Source of the DNA: Haliotis asinina
Taxonomy: Eukaryota > Mollusca > Gastropoda > Lepetellida > Haliotidae
Length of the DNA stretch: 64,000 bases
Assembly: GCF_037392515.1 (NCBI RefSeq)
Contig: NC_090288.1
Location: forward strand, 59,691,673-59,755,672
Direction of reading: 5' to 3'
Made by a program: the position numbers and the translations under genes. Numbering within the stretch: the first letter of the stretch is position 1; each line of letters starts with the position of its first letter. Positions 25,601-31,877 of this stretch are shown here, in pieces. The notes below the pieces were generated by a model. It was not told where the DNA came from. It was given only the letters and a program-made list of their open reading frames with translations, and ran no database searches.

Positions 25601-26328
25601 CTGAACGGCACGTAGTTAGCTATGTCTAGATAGATATTATCGATTTTATCTACAGCCCACCCGGACCCCAAGTGTGTATAGCGTTCTAGGTATTCTCGTA
25701 TCTGCTGAAAACTTGTATCGATTGATGCGTCAATGGTCTCTGCATGTATGACGACCTCTTGTTGACCTCGGAAGTAAGGCTGAACATACTCAGTGGCCCC
25801 TGTGGGGCCCCCAACCTGCTTATCGAGCGACATTTTCACTGTGATCTGAAACTTGATACTTCCTAAGTTATTTAGTTCCTGGTTGACCTTATCAGCTATC
25901 AGAGGCTTGATATCTGTAATGTCTATGTTTCTATCAACGTGCATGCGCCAACCTCTCAAATAGTTACCTACAGCGCGCTCAGTGCTCACGAACTGTAGGT
26001 CAATAGCTCTATTCTGTCGTAATAATTCTAAAAGCTGTGGTTTTCTCATACGGGAATACCCGCCTAAACCCAAATCGTGTGCCTCGGCTTTCAGTTGTTT
26101 TACAGTGGGACGTGCTACGGGGGCATGTGATAACAATGCGGTTAACCCGGCTCTCCCCAGGTTTGAATAACCCGTGTGTCCAAGCTGTTTTGCTTGAGCT
26201 TTTAATTGTTTTACCGTAGGAGGGGCTTCTAAACCTAGTAATCTCAACAATGCTGACTTCCGCATTCGAGAATACCCGATAACACCTCTCTGTTTTGCGA
26301 CCCTCTTGAGCTCGCTTACAGTAGACAT
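22630..26328 (-). CDS. Protein-primed family-B DNA polymerase
   Basis: A 1232-aa replicative polymerase. Exonuclease motif I is at residues 441-443 (DFE), motif II is in VVFHNLRGYDSHL, polymerase motif A is at about 821 (DANNLYGW), motif B at about 976-990 (KLMNNSVFGKTMEN), and motif C is YTDTDS at 1075-1080. The architecture is that of protein-primed PolB in Polintons and adintoviruses. Ahead of the exonuclease are three ~29-residue repeats (about 4-32, 39-67, 76-104) with 'LK..AK..G..GYS...K..LL', like SAP/Rho-N helical DNA-binding repeats. A C2HC finger follows at about 381-403. A Cys/His cluster (CHVC...HCH...C, about 531-560) sits in the exonuclease domain. A Gly/Ser/Pro insert follows DFEALVV at 447-455. 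No TATA-like patch precedes its ATG, unlike the structural genes. Confidence 0.96.
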   Translation of the reverse strand: MSTVSELKRVAKQRGVIGYSRMRKSALLRLLGLEAPPTVKQLKAQAKQLGHTGYSNLGRAGLTALLSHAPVARPTVKQLKAEAHDLGLGGYSRMRKPQLLELLRQNRAIDLQFVSTERAVGNYLRGWRMHVDRNIDITDIKPLIADKVNQELNNLGSIKFQITVKMSLDKQVGGPTGATEYVQPYFRGQQEVVIHAETIDASIDTSFQQIREYLERYTHLGSGWAVDKIDNIYLDIANYVPFRGGSYLALPPYYRNKHAIVNVKNRGNDCLRLAIRSALFPAGKNSDRLSSYPQDDGLNWDGIDEPTPISQITKVEKQNNLAINVFGHEGNTTIVHRVSPVKDRQVINIFMIQRGEKYHYTWIKHLSRLLHDQSAHREKTHFCERCLHGFSRADLLESHRDDCQGVGQTAIRVDMPKEGENILKFSNHKNQMSVPYIIYADFEALVVGGDSPSGGTFTHKTQEHKACSFGYIVVRCDGETKAPVVYRGPDAAERFLKCLQEEEKIIRNALYKIAPMRLTRVDRLAHASSTNCHVCESPLNGDSVRDHCHITGKYRGAAHNACNLKLKINPKTINIPVVFHNLRGYDSHLIMQAIAKIDGNITCIPNNMERYISFSLNGLRFIDSFQFLLSSLDSLVKANNTFPITDRYTDAETRPLLMRKGVYPYEYMDSWAKFTETRLPPIDCFYSKLNEASVSRDDYSHATNVWNKLGCKNLGDYHDLYLRTDVLLLADVFETFRQTCLKQYKLDPAWYYTSPGLSWDALLKKTGVNLELLTDYDMHLFIEKGLRGGISMASKRYAKANNQYVKGYDPNKPTNHILYLDANNLYGWAMSQYLPTGGFEWVPHVDVMEVAPDSNKGYILEVDLEYPKELHTSHNSYPLAPERMRVNTDWMSEYQHNLSGGRVTDVEKLVPNLMNKTKYIVHYRNLQLYLSLGMRLTKIHRVLMFDQSPWMEPYIRMNTDLRKKATSDFEKNLYKLMNNSVFGKTMENLRKRVTVKLVRSSEEDKLRKLIASPAFNRSKIFTDNLVALHMKKSHIKFNRPVYVGMSILDLSKHLMYDFYYNELKKQYGDRCEVLYTDTDSLLMEIRTEDVYEDMKKHLDLYDTSDYPKTHTLHSTVNKKVLGKMKDECAGTPIAEYIGLRPKMYSILKADNSEIRKAKGVKKYVVKQHIKHARFKEALFKTRTFRHKMNTLRSDGHKIYGLTINKTSLSPMDTKRWIAIDGINTYAYGHEKI
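24961..24990. repeat. G/C palindromic module, copy 5 (inside PolB)
   Basis: GGTACCCCCACTAGGGGAAT then CCCCACCCAC, encoding GGDSPSGGT immediately after exonuclease motif I of the polymerase. It lacks the repeated outer arm and may be a minimal or decayed copy. Confidence 0.6.
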
Positions 26329-26386
26329 CGTGTTTACACCTAAGAGAACTAATGTCTAATTGGTTCACAGTAAGGGGAGGTAACTC

Positions 26387-26647
26387 TTAAGTGGCTATCT
26401 TGAGCAGTCGCCTACGTTCTTTTATATAGCCTTTTTTATTCTCGTAGATGAGTTGATGTCTGACTACGTTCGCTCCGTGAGCTTTACATAGACAGTAGTG
26501 TCCTTTAACCCCGATACCACACACAGAACACGTGTAGTTAGGACTTCCCATATGGAAACAACAGAACCCCTGATTCCTGCATTTCCTACCACAGGCCTCG
26601 GTCTTCCCCATAAGTATGTATTCGCATCGGTATGGAGCGGGTCTCAT
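26387..26647 (-). CDS. Small Cys/His-rich (zinc-binding) protein
   Basis: An 86-aa protein with nine cysteines and three histidines in two clusters: C8, C19, C23, C29, C30 with H32; and C40, C43, C52, C54 with H50 and H57. The second cluster (Cys-x2-Cys ... Cys-x-Cys-x2-His) looks like a treble-clef or RING-like zinc site. The tail is basic (KERRRLLK). Function is not recognised; nucleic-acid or protein binding during the replication cycle is inference. TATATAAG lies about 6 bases before the ATG. It lies 58 bases upstream of the polymerase start and is transcribed the same way. Confidence 0.8.
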   Translation of the reverse strand: MRPAPYRCEYILMGKTEACGRKCRNQGFCCFHMGSPNYTCSVCGIGVKGHYCLCKAHGANVVRHQLIYENKKGYIKERRRLLKIAT

Positions 26648-26666
26648 GTTTACTTATATAGGTGTT

Positions 26667-27092
26667 TTAGTTTAATTGCTTCGCAACCAACGCAGTAGCT
26701 GCCATACCCAACACTATGAAGCCCAATTCACGATTTATTTGTCCCTTGGATGGTGTGTAGTACTGAGCGAGTGTGGGTTTATTGAGCGGTTCCAATTGTT
26801 TACCAGTTAGTAAATAGTATTCTTTCATTGCTTCATCGACATCGTTGAATGTTTTAATGGCATGGTTTTCACGCTTGAGCTGTTCATTAATAAAATCGAT
26901 CCTCTGGAGGCGTTTTTTAACGTACTCGTCCTGTGCTCTTTGTAATTTCTCAGTAGCGAGATCGTGTCGCTTCCTTTCTTCCTGTATTTCAGCCGCGTGA
27001 TCATCTCGTAGTTTAGAGAAGAGGAAATTACTCCCGGAAAATGCAAGGGCATTCACTAACGCCCCACCGACCATCATAGCTATCGTGGCCAT
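26667..27092 (-). CDS. Small coiled-coil protein with N- and C-terminal hydrophobic segments
   Basis: A 141-aa protein. Residues ~2-25 are hydrophobic and Gly/Ala-rich. Residues ~27-80 form a highly charged helix (EEERKRHDLATEKL pattern) likely to be a coiled coil. Residues ~119-137 form a second hydrophobic segment (LGFIVLGMAATALVA). Function unknown; the layout suggests a virion membrane or inner capsid protein. It begins 8 bases after the end of the next upstream gene (27101-27328). An AT-rich patch (AATATAATGAAATAAATATA) lies just before the ATG. Confidence 0.75.
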   Translation of the reverse strand: MATIAMMVGGALVNALAFSGSNFLFSKLRDDHAAEIQEERKRHDLATEKLQRAQDEYVKKRLQRIDFINEQLKRENHAIKTFNDVDEAMKEYYLLTGKQLEPLNKPTLAQYYTPSKGQINRELGFIVLGMAATALVAKQLN

Positions 27093-27100
27093 CCCTATAT

Positions 27101-27328
27101 TTATTTCATTATATTATCAGGTATGATCCCTTGTTTTACTAGGATGTCTTTTGTGGCCATCGCCATACCAAGGTTCATTATGAGCATACCCATATCCTGC
27201 AGGTTGAAATCTAGCTTGATAGTTGGTTGTTTAAGCACCATTTTAGTCAACCGAGCGTACCCTACAGCTAGACTGGCGACCACTGTGGCGTGGTATGCGT
27301 CGTTGACGAACGTTTTCCCCTCAGACAT
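27101..27328 (-). CDS. Small putative membrane protein
   Basis: A 75-aa protein with a hydrophobic stretch at ~13-24 (ATVVASLAVGYA) and another at ~44-60 (LQDMGMLIMNLGMAMA). It is unrecognised. Open and tightly packed between neighbours on the same strand, with TTTTATATCATATACATA directly before the ATG like the other structural genes. A short virion protein is a reasonable inference. Confidence 0.65.
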   Translation of the reverse strand: MSEGKTFVNDAYHATVVASLAVGYARLTKMVLKQPTIKLDFNLQDMGMLIMNLGMAMATKDILVKQGIIPDNIMK

Positions 27329-27354
27329 TATGTATATGATATAAAATATTAAAA

Positions 27355-27681
27355 TTATAACATGATATGCGGGTCTACCATGGGGGATACCCCCACACCC
27401 CCACTGTTGGGGGTGGGTGGTGGCTCACTGTGGGAGGGTACCCCCACGTATAACCATGTTATAACCACGGCAGCAGTTACACCTACAGCCAACAACAGTC
27501 GGGTTGGGTTGGTCACTTTATGTTGGTTACACCACCGTTTTTTACCGGCAGCTACTCTCTTAGGATTCTTCTGTCTGGTTACTGTTGAAGTGGTCTCCAC
27601 CGTCACTGGTTCCTGTGAACTCACTGTTGGGGGTACCACCACTGGGGTCTCCTCCACTGGGGTTTCCTGTGCAGCATCCAT
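27355..27681 (-). CDS. Single-pass membrane protein with Pro/Thr-rich ends
   Basis: A 108-aa protein. The N-terminus (~1-35) is Pro/Val/Thr/Glu-rich, followed by a basic stretch (RQKNPKRVAAGKKRW), a transmembrane helix (~62-79, LLLAVGVTAAVVITWLYV) and a Pro/Gly-rich tail. Its first ~120 bases overlap the 3' end of the neighbouring gene (27560-28144) in another frame. The overlap and the C-terminal tail both fall in copies of the G/C palindromic module (27622-27664 and 27380-27449). Function unknown. Confidence 0.65.
   Translation of the reverse strand: MDAAQETPVEETPVVVPPTVSSQEPVTVETTSTVTRQKNPKRVAAGKKRWCNQHKVTNPTRLLLAVGVTAAVVITWLYVGVPSHSEPPPTPNSGGVGVSPMVDPHIML
27380..27449. repeat. G/C palindromic module, copy 1
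   Basis: Runs of C5 and G5 arranged as inverted repeats (TGGGGGATACCCCCACACCC; CCACTGTTGGGGGTGGGTGG; GAGGGTACCCCCACG). It encodes the Pro/Thr/Gly-rich tail of the 108-aa protein. Its minus-strand core closely matches copy 3 at 28078-28117 (AGTGGGGGTGTGGGGG...TCCCCCAT). Confidence 0.75.
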
Positions 27682-28144
27682 CTATACTATTATTATTATT
27701 CTTTCTCTCAAATTGACAATGTTTTGCTGTGATAATCGCCGCCGTCACTGGAGCCAACAACATACCATATTTGTGGTACAGCCTGCAGCTGATAGAGCTC
27801 ACGGCGTGTTCGATAAAAGGGTCTTTCTCGAGGTCCTCCCACAGGTAAAGTCGGCGCTCTGGTGGAATGGGAAGGAAGTGTGATACAATACCGGTGTATA
27901 TCTGGGTCATAGCCGATCCTATTGTCTTTGTCATTTCTGCTCCGAGCCGGGACTCGTATCTAGCGTATAGCTTATCGATTTCTTCGGCTGACATTTTGTG
28001 AATTTTATCCGGGGTGTAGTCTCCAAAGTAATGTTTGGCTTTGCCTCCAACAGCCAACGCCACCAGTTTCTCTCGAATGGGGGAATCCCCCACACCCCCA
28101 CTGGGGGTACCCCCCAACTGTTCGAGTAATTCCTCACACTCCAT
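27560..28144 (-). CDS. Element protein of unknown function with Gly/Pro linkers
   Basis: A 194-aa protein from the ATG at 28144, chosen because GTTATATTATAAG sits directly before it, as at other structural genes. The frame is open upstream to an ATG at 28267, which would add a 41-residue hydrophobic leader. The body (~33-150) is helical and charged (KIHKMSAEEIDKLYARYESR), with a hydrophobic patch near 130-145 (LLAPVTAAIITA). A Gly/Pro/Ser linker lies near the N-terminus, and a second (GNPSGGDPSGGTPNSEF) near the C-terminus; both are encoded by copies of the G/C module. Its end overlaps the next gene by 122 bases. Function unknown. Confidence 0.7.
   Translation of the reverse strand: MECEELLEQLGGTPSGGVGDSPIREKLVALAVGGKAKHYFGDYTPDKIHKMSAEEIDKLYARYESRLGAEMTKTIGSAMTQIYTGIVSHFLPIPPERRLYLWEDLEKDPFIEHAVSSISCRLYHKYGMLLAPVTAAIITAKHCQFERKNNNNSIDGCCTGNPSGGDPSGGTPNSEFTGTSDGGDHFNSNQTEES
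27622..27664. repeat. G/C palindromic module, copy 2
   Basis: Repeated '(g)ggggt-cc-cc-actgggg' units at the overlap of two genes. One frame reads Gly/Pro/Ser (GNPSGGDPSGGTP) and the other Pro/Val/Thr/Glu, so the same repeat is decoded twice. Confidence 0.65.
28078..28117. repeat. G/C palindromic module, copy 3
   Basis: GGGGGAATCCCCCACACCCC then CACTGGGGGTACCCCCCAAC: two back-to-back near-palindromes. It encodes GGTPSGGVGDSP near the N-terminus of the 194-aa protein. Confidence 0.75.
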
Positions 28145-28255
28145 CTTATAATATAACAAGTAAGATTTAGTTTTAACTATATAATACCCGATGCAGACAA
28201 AACACAGAGAAATGAAGGTTAAGTTGCACACGACAAATACTTCAAATATCATAGC

Positions 28256-28306
28256 TATGCTTAGCATTTGCTTAGCTTTGCTTAGCTTTGCTTAGCTTTG
28301 CTTAGC
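28256..28306. repeat. Decamer array (TTTGCTTAGC)n
   Basis: About four perfect and two imperfect 'gcttagcttt' decamers, with a GCTTAGCAT variant at each end (read across 28256-28306). The array sits in the only non-coding interval of any size inside the element (about 28268-28301), between the capsid-gene 3' region and the 194-aa gene. It could be a regulatory or recombination element, or simple slippage. Confidence 0.8.
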
Positions 28307-28562
28307 ATACTATATATGCTACTGGTTGGTCGGTCTTTAGCACGAGCTTAGCGTGTTTAGTTTCAGCGAGCTGTTTCTTCACCCGTTCCCGTTCTAATTT
28401 ACTCATCACATCGTTCTCTCTCAAACACTCCTCGAACGAATCCCTGTCCTTGCAGTGAAATAAGGCCACCCATCGCGTCTGCTCCCTGAGGTCTGCTGGT
28501 GTGGTCTCATACCATGACTGAACAGCTGGTTGGGCACGCCCTCGATAGTCACTTCCACCTTT
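28302..28562 (-). other. Second open frame across the capsid gene 3' end
   Basis: In the -1 frame relative to the capsid gene, the minus strand is open for 86 codons from just after a TGA at 28565-28563 to a TAA at 28304-28302. From about 28530 on it is charged and helix-like (KLERERVKKQLAETKHAKL), whereas the capsid frame there reads like off-frame sequence. The only ATG, at 28406, gives just 34 codons. It is either the true capsid C-terminal coding shifted by an indel or programmed slip, or an overlapping gene. The frames are not joined here. Confidence 0.55.
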
Positions 28563-29452
28563 TCAATCTCGGGGTTAAAAAACTTCTCGCTGTCCCTCCG
28601 GAATGGCTCGTAATCCTCCACGGGGACGACCAGTATACCTTTCATCGATCGCGCCGGCACGTTCAGGTTGATATTCCACACAGTGTCGCTCTTATCTCGC
28701 ACGACTGATCTATGTCTCAGTACGCGATCGTACAGGATGGCCATCTTCCCAGAATACTGGTTTCGAACCTGCCTGGCCAGCTCCGGGCTAGTGACCATGT
28801 CGAACTCCAGAGAGATGTTGTCTATGGTATAACTGGCCTCATCACCGTTCGGCGTACGCACTACTTTGCTATAGTCGTTAAACGTGAGCTCGTATTCGAG
28901 CCTATCACCCAGCGCGGCCTGGTAAAACGGCGCGTGTCCCGTGAGCAACTCGAAGTCGAGCGGCACGCAGAATCGATTCCCGTATGCTAGAGCGATGGCC
29001 TTTTCACCGTCCGATAGCTTGTCTTGCTGGTCTGTCGTGAAGACGTATCCTATGCGCGCCCGGGTTGATTTACTGATGCCCTGGTACACATCATTGACTC
29101 GTTCTCCCTCGCTTTTCCAGAGATCCTTGTAGCAGTGAAACACGTCGCTGTCGTCGATGCTCAGCACCTCGTTACCGCTGATCTTGACGGTCGTTTTCTT
29201 GATGATGGCTCGACCCACGTTCCGCACTAGCTCGCGTTTGTCGTTGTCGGAGGTCAACGTGATATTGAACGCCAGTCGAACAGTGCCTGGTACAATGAGG
29301 TCATTCTCACCAAGGTTTGGAAATCTAACCAGCAGAGTTTGATTCTGGTCTATCTTGCTGGGATTGTTGGTGATGGTCACCGACTGGCGCACGGCTCTGG
29401 CACCTAATGGCTCTCTCAATTTTCTGAAAGGATCTAATTTTCTGCCGTACAT
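28421..29452 (-). CDS. Major capsid-like protein (double-jelly-roll family), C-terminus doubtful
   Basis: A 343-aa frame in which I recognise features of Polinton/adintovirus hexon-type capsid proteins. These are a beta-rich N-terminal half, the block around residues 186-212 (CVPLDFELLTGHAPFYQAAL, then a YELTFNDY strand), an 'ARQVRNQY' region, a conserved 'RSMKGILVVPVEDY' strand and 'EKVEVTIEGVPNQLFSHGM'. This protein would assemble the icosahedral shell. After about residue 315 the frame loses this character and stops early, leaving it shorter than the family, while the -1 frame stays open for another stretch. The start at 29452 follows TTTTATATAACA. It is divergent from the gene at 29485 with a shared TATA region. 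Confidence 0.8.
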   Translation of the reverse strand: MYGRKLDPFRKLREPLGARAVRQSVTITNNPSKIDQNQTLLVRFPNLGENDLIVPGTVRLAFNITLTSDNDKRELVRNVGRAIIKKTTVKISGNEVLSIDDSDVFHCYKDLWKSEGERVNDVYQGISKSTRARIGYVFTTDQQDKLSDGEKAIALAYGNRFCVPLDFELLTGHAPFYQAALGDRLEYELTFNDYSKVVRTPNGDEASYTIDNISLEFDMVTSPELARQVRNQYSGKMAILYDRVLRHRSVVRDKSDTVWNINLNVPARSMKGILVVPVEDYEPFRRDSEKFFNPEIEKVEVTIEGVPNQLFSHGMRPHQQTSGSRRDGWPYFTARTGIRSRSV

Positions 29453-29484
29453 TGTTATATAAAAGAAATATATTTTTAATACTA
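29453..29484. promoter_or_regulatory. Divergent AT-rich promoter, capsid gene / coiled-coil gene
   Basis: A 32-bp spacer between opposite start codons containing TATATAAAAG (29456-29465) and AATATATTTTTAATA. TATA-like words can be read on both strands within 30 bases of each ATG. Confidence 0.6.
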
Positions 29485-30648
29485 ATGGATGAAGATATAG
29501 ATATGACGGAGATGCCGGGCGCTATTGCCCAGGCATTCGATGAGCAGGAGACCTCATTTACTAGTTCACCATTGAACCAAGAACTCTTGGAAACAACGGT
29601 AAATGATTATTACGAAAGTTTAAGAAGAGATAAAAACTACGTTGAACCACAGGGCCGATACCATAAGAATTTTTTTATTGATACAAAGGGTGTTCTACGC
29701 CTTAAGTCTGACCCAGGGGTTGACCTCTTTAACAAGAGCAATAAAAAACCACTGGCCTTGTCAACTCTAGCCAGCCGCCATGGTGTCGAATTTATCCGTA
29801 AAAATCTAAACATGAATGATTACGGTGGTGCAATACCTAAGGCCGTTGTTGAAGATCTGCAAGCTACCAGATCCCACCTCACCACTAGAGATGAAATGAC
29901 ACCACAGCGTGCTACAGAAGCCTCAGACAGCATAGAAAAACTGTTGAGCACCTACTGGGACAAACCGTTACCGGGGTTTGACTTTCCGGTAAGGGAACTG
30001 CGCGGCTTAGACGAAGCCGTGAAACGCGTGCGTGGAGAACTCGTGAACAACATGGGGAAACTGAACGAAATCGACGAGCACATCGCTAGGGAAAAAACCA
30101 AACTCAACGAAACTGAAAACGATGATATGAAGCGTCGTATCAATGAACGAATACGTGATTTAGAAGACGAGAGACGTACACGATTGGAAGCCGCTTCCTC
30201 GAATCGTGAACAGCTTCGATCCCAGATCAGTCGTATTCGGGAAACAATCGATAGAATACTGAATGAGGATACAACTTTAGCCAACAGGATTCGGATATTG
30301 TTCCGGGAGCAAGGGATCACCATCGCCAGTATTCTGACTGCATTGGGTTTCATCATATCAACCCTGGTGGTGTCACTGACGGGGGGAACCCCCACACCTG
30401 CCGGCGGGGGAACTCCCACTCCCACAGGAGGTGGTGTTAAAGACTGGATAAAAAAACTCGGGGAAGGCCTGGCTAAACTGGCTGGTAAAGCCGCCGAAGC
30501 CCTTCCCGGCATCCTGGGTAGCATCGTCTCGTGGTTGTTGAGCGCTCTGTCTAAAACTGCCATGTGGCTCAGTCAAAACCTGTGGGCAGCCATCGTCGCC
30601 GTGGCGGGTCTGGTGTACGTAGCGGCTAAGAAATCTTTAACCAAATAA
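29485..30648 (+). CDS. Coiled-coil membrane protein of the element
   Basis: A 387-aa protein from the ATG at 29485, preferred over 29452 because the TATA-like spacer lies between them. Acidic N-terminus (MDEDIDMTEM); residues ~180-275 are a long charged coiled coil (NEIDEHIAREKTKLNETEND region). A transmembrane helix follows at ~290-311 (ITIASILTALGFIISTLVVS), then a Gly/Thr/Pro linker from a G/C module, an amphipathic Lys/Leu/Ala helix and a hydrophobic C-terminus (SIVSWLLSAL; LWAAIVAVAGLVYVAA). A virion protein that contacts or disrupts membranes is a plausible inference. I have the impression that this layout recurs in invertebrate virus-like transposons, but I cannot name a function. Confidence 0.8.
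   Translation: MDEDIDMTEMPGAIAQAFDEQETSFTSSPLNQELLETTVNDYYESLRRDKNYVEPQGRYHKNFFIDTKGVLRLKSDPGVDLFNKSNKKPLALSTLASRHGVEFIRKNLNMNDYGGAIPKAVVEDLQATRSHLTTRDEMTPQRATEASDSIEKLLSTYWDKPLPGFDFPVRELRGLDEAVKRVRGELVNNMGKLNEIDEHIAREKTKLNETENDDMKRRINERIRDLEDERRTRLEAASSNREQLRSQISRIRETIDRILNEDTTLANRIRILFREQGITIASILTALGFIISTLVVSLTGGTPTPAGGGTPTPTGGGVKDWIKKLGEGLAKLAGKAAEALPGILGSIVSWLLSALSKTAMWLSQNLWAAIVAVAGLVYVAAKKSLTK
30378..30436. repeat. G/C palindromic module, copy 4
   Basis: ACGGGGGGAACCCCCACACC followed by TGCCGGCGGGGGAACTCCCA and CTCCCACAGGAGGTGGTG. It encodes GGTPTPAGGGTPTPTGGG between the transmembrane helix and the amphipathic helix of the 387-aa protein. Orientation relative to coding is opposite to copies 1-3. 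Confidence 0.7.
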
Positions 30649-30672
30649 GTCCCAAAGCTACCCCACCAACCA

Positions 30673-31842
30673 CTAGGGCTGTTTTATTATCAATATGCTG
30701 CTGATAGGAGGTCTGAATATGGGTGTGTGTGGGGGGCACATGAACTTTAGACTCCGGGGTGGCGCCACTATACCCTTTTCACGTGGTGGGATGTGTGGGA
30801 TATAGGGGGTGTTAATATCGGGGTTGATACCCAACTTTTGGTCCGCCGTGGCTATGACTATTTTGTTGTTATAACCCACCACTTTTTTTATTCTCAGTTG
30901 CATATCACTCGGAGCCATGTACAACCCCACGCCGAACACGTAATTGACTTTCGATCTGGCGTATTCTAACACGTTTTGGTAGCGTTCGATGGCCCGCGGG
31001 AGATCAACTGGAGAATTGATAGCATCATCAACGTTGGAAACGAATTGTGTCTGAGCGTCGTAAGCAGTTCCCTTACCGAGGATGTTGGAACGCGTCATCG
31101 ACTGCGCACCCAACAGCGCCCACACGTACGTTCGAATCGAGTCGTTCAAGCGTATTGTACCAGCACGAGTGAATCCTTTCGATGTGTCCAGCATGAACAT
31201 TTTCCACACGTCTGCGGTTGACTGCTCCACTTTCTGGACTGTGAAAGCAACACCACCTTTAAAGTTCATACGATCATCCCTCCATTCATTACTCGACAAA
31301 GCAAAGTCCGGGCGTAGTTTACCTTGTTTCAGTACAAGATCACTGAGTTCTTTCACTGATCGCACGCCATCAGAAGGAATACCCAACCCGTGGTTCGGCC
31401 CCGGCAAACGCCAATCCGTCTTCGGGTTTATTTCGAATTCATTGCAAATACGTTCGTAGGCCCGTCTATCGTATGGGTTGTTTGTTGCGTCCGACGCTTT
31501 GTCCTGTGGGAGGGGGGCACTGATCTCTTTAAGGATACGTCTGACCTGGTAGTACACGTGGAACTTGAACACAGACTGACTCAGCGGTCCACGCTGAGAG
31601 TCGGCCAATGCCACACCACACCCCGTTGTAGCGCACCACACGGCAAAGTTGAATTGATTTTGCCAGAACTGCATAGGGTTGTTGAACCACGCGTGGACTG
31701 CCTCAATGGTAGTCACCGAAAGCTTATACTTATCGAACACATCTAAAAGCTGGGCATTGAAATACAACTCAGGAGCAACCACGATCTTCATGGGGGAGAA
31801 ATCTACATCCAGTTTAGGGTAAAACACACCAGGGGAATACAT
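30673..31842 (-). CDS. Unrecognised 389-aa element protein
   Basis: The start is the ATG at 31842 (MYSPGVFYPK). The frame is open 42 codons further upstream, but that part is low-complexity and overlaps the divergent gene. The protein is soluble-looking with mixed alpha/beta composition. Notable stretches are an aromatic-rich region at ~47-75 (WFNNPMQFWQNQFNFAVWCA), a CATTGCG turn, 'NPYDRRAYERICNEF' at ~116-130 and a proline-rich C-terminus (PPHTPIFRPPISS). No P-loop, protease triad or transmembrane segment is seen. It is the largest orphan of the structural block. It could be a capsid-associated or portal-like protein, but that is speculation from position. TTTATATAATAG precedes the ATG. Confidence 0.8.
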   Translation of the reverse strand: MYSPGVFYPKLDVDFSPMKIVVAPELYFNAQLLDVFDKYKLSVTTIEAVHAWFNNPMQFWQNQFNFAVWCATTGCGVALADSQRGPLSQSVFKFHVYYQVRRILKEISAPLPQDKASDATNNPYDRRAYERICNEFEINPKTDWRLPGPNHGLGIPSDGVRSVKELSDLVLKQGKLRPDFALSSNEWRDDRMNFKGGVAFTVQKVEQSTADVWKMFMLDTSKGFTRAGTIRLNDSIRTYVWALLGAQSMTRSNILGKGTAYDAQTQFVSNVDDAINSPVDLPRAIERYQNVLEYARSKVNYVFGVGLYMAPSDMQLRIKKVVGYNNKIVIATADQKLGINPDINTPYIPHIPPREKGIVAPPRSLKFMCPPHTPIFRPPISSILIIKQP

Positions 31843-31877
31843 TTTAAAACTATTATATAAATAAATATATATGTAAT
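31843..31877. promoter_or_regulatory. Divergent AT-rich promoter, 389-aa gene / penton-like gene
   Basis: A 35-bp spacer made almost only of A and T (TATTATATAAATAAATATATATG core), with TATA-like words for both directions. This is the same arrangement as at 29453-29484. An ATG at 31871 is followed at once by TAA. Confidence 0.6.

Noticed and set aside
27362..27883. 173-codon plus-strand frame
   Set aside because: Antisense to two minus-strand element genes; no promoter patch at its ATG.
29952..30563. 203-codon minus-strand frame opposite the coiled-coil gene
   Set aside because: Shadow of the 387-aa gene; Ser/Arg-rich composition typical of antisense of a charged helix.
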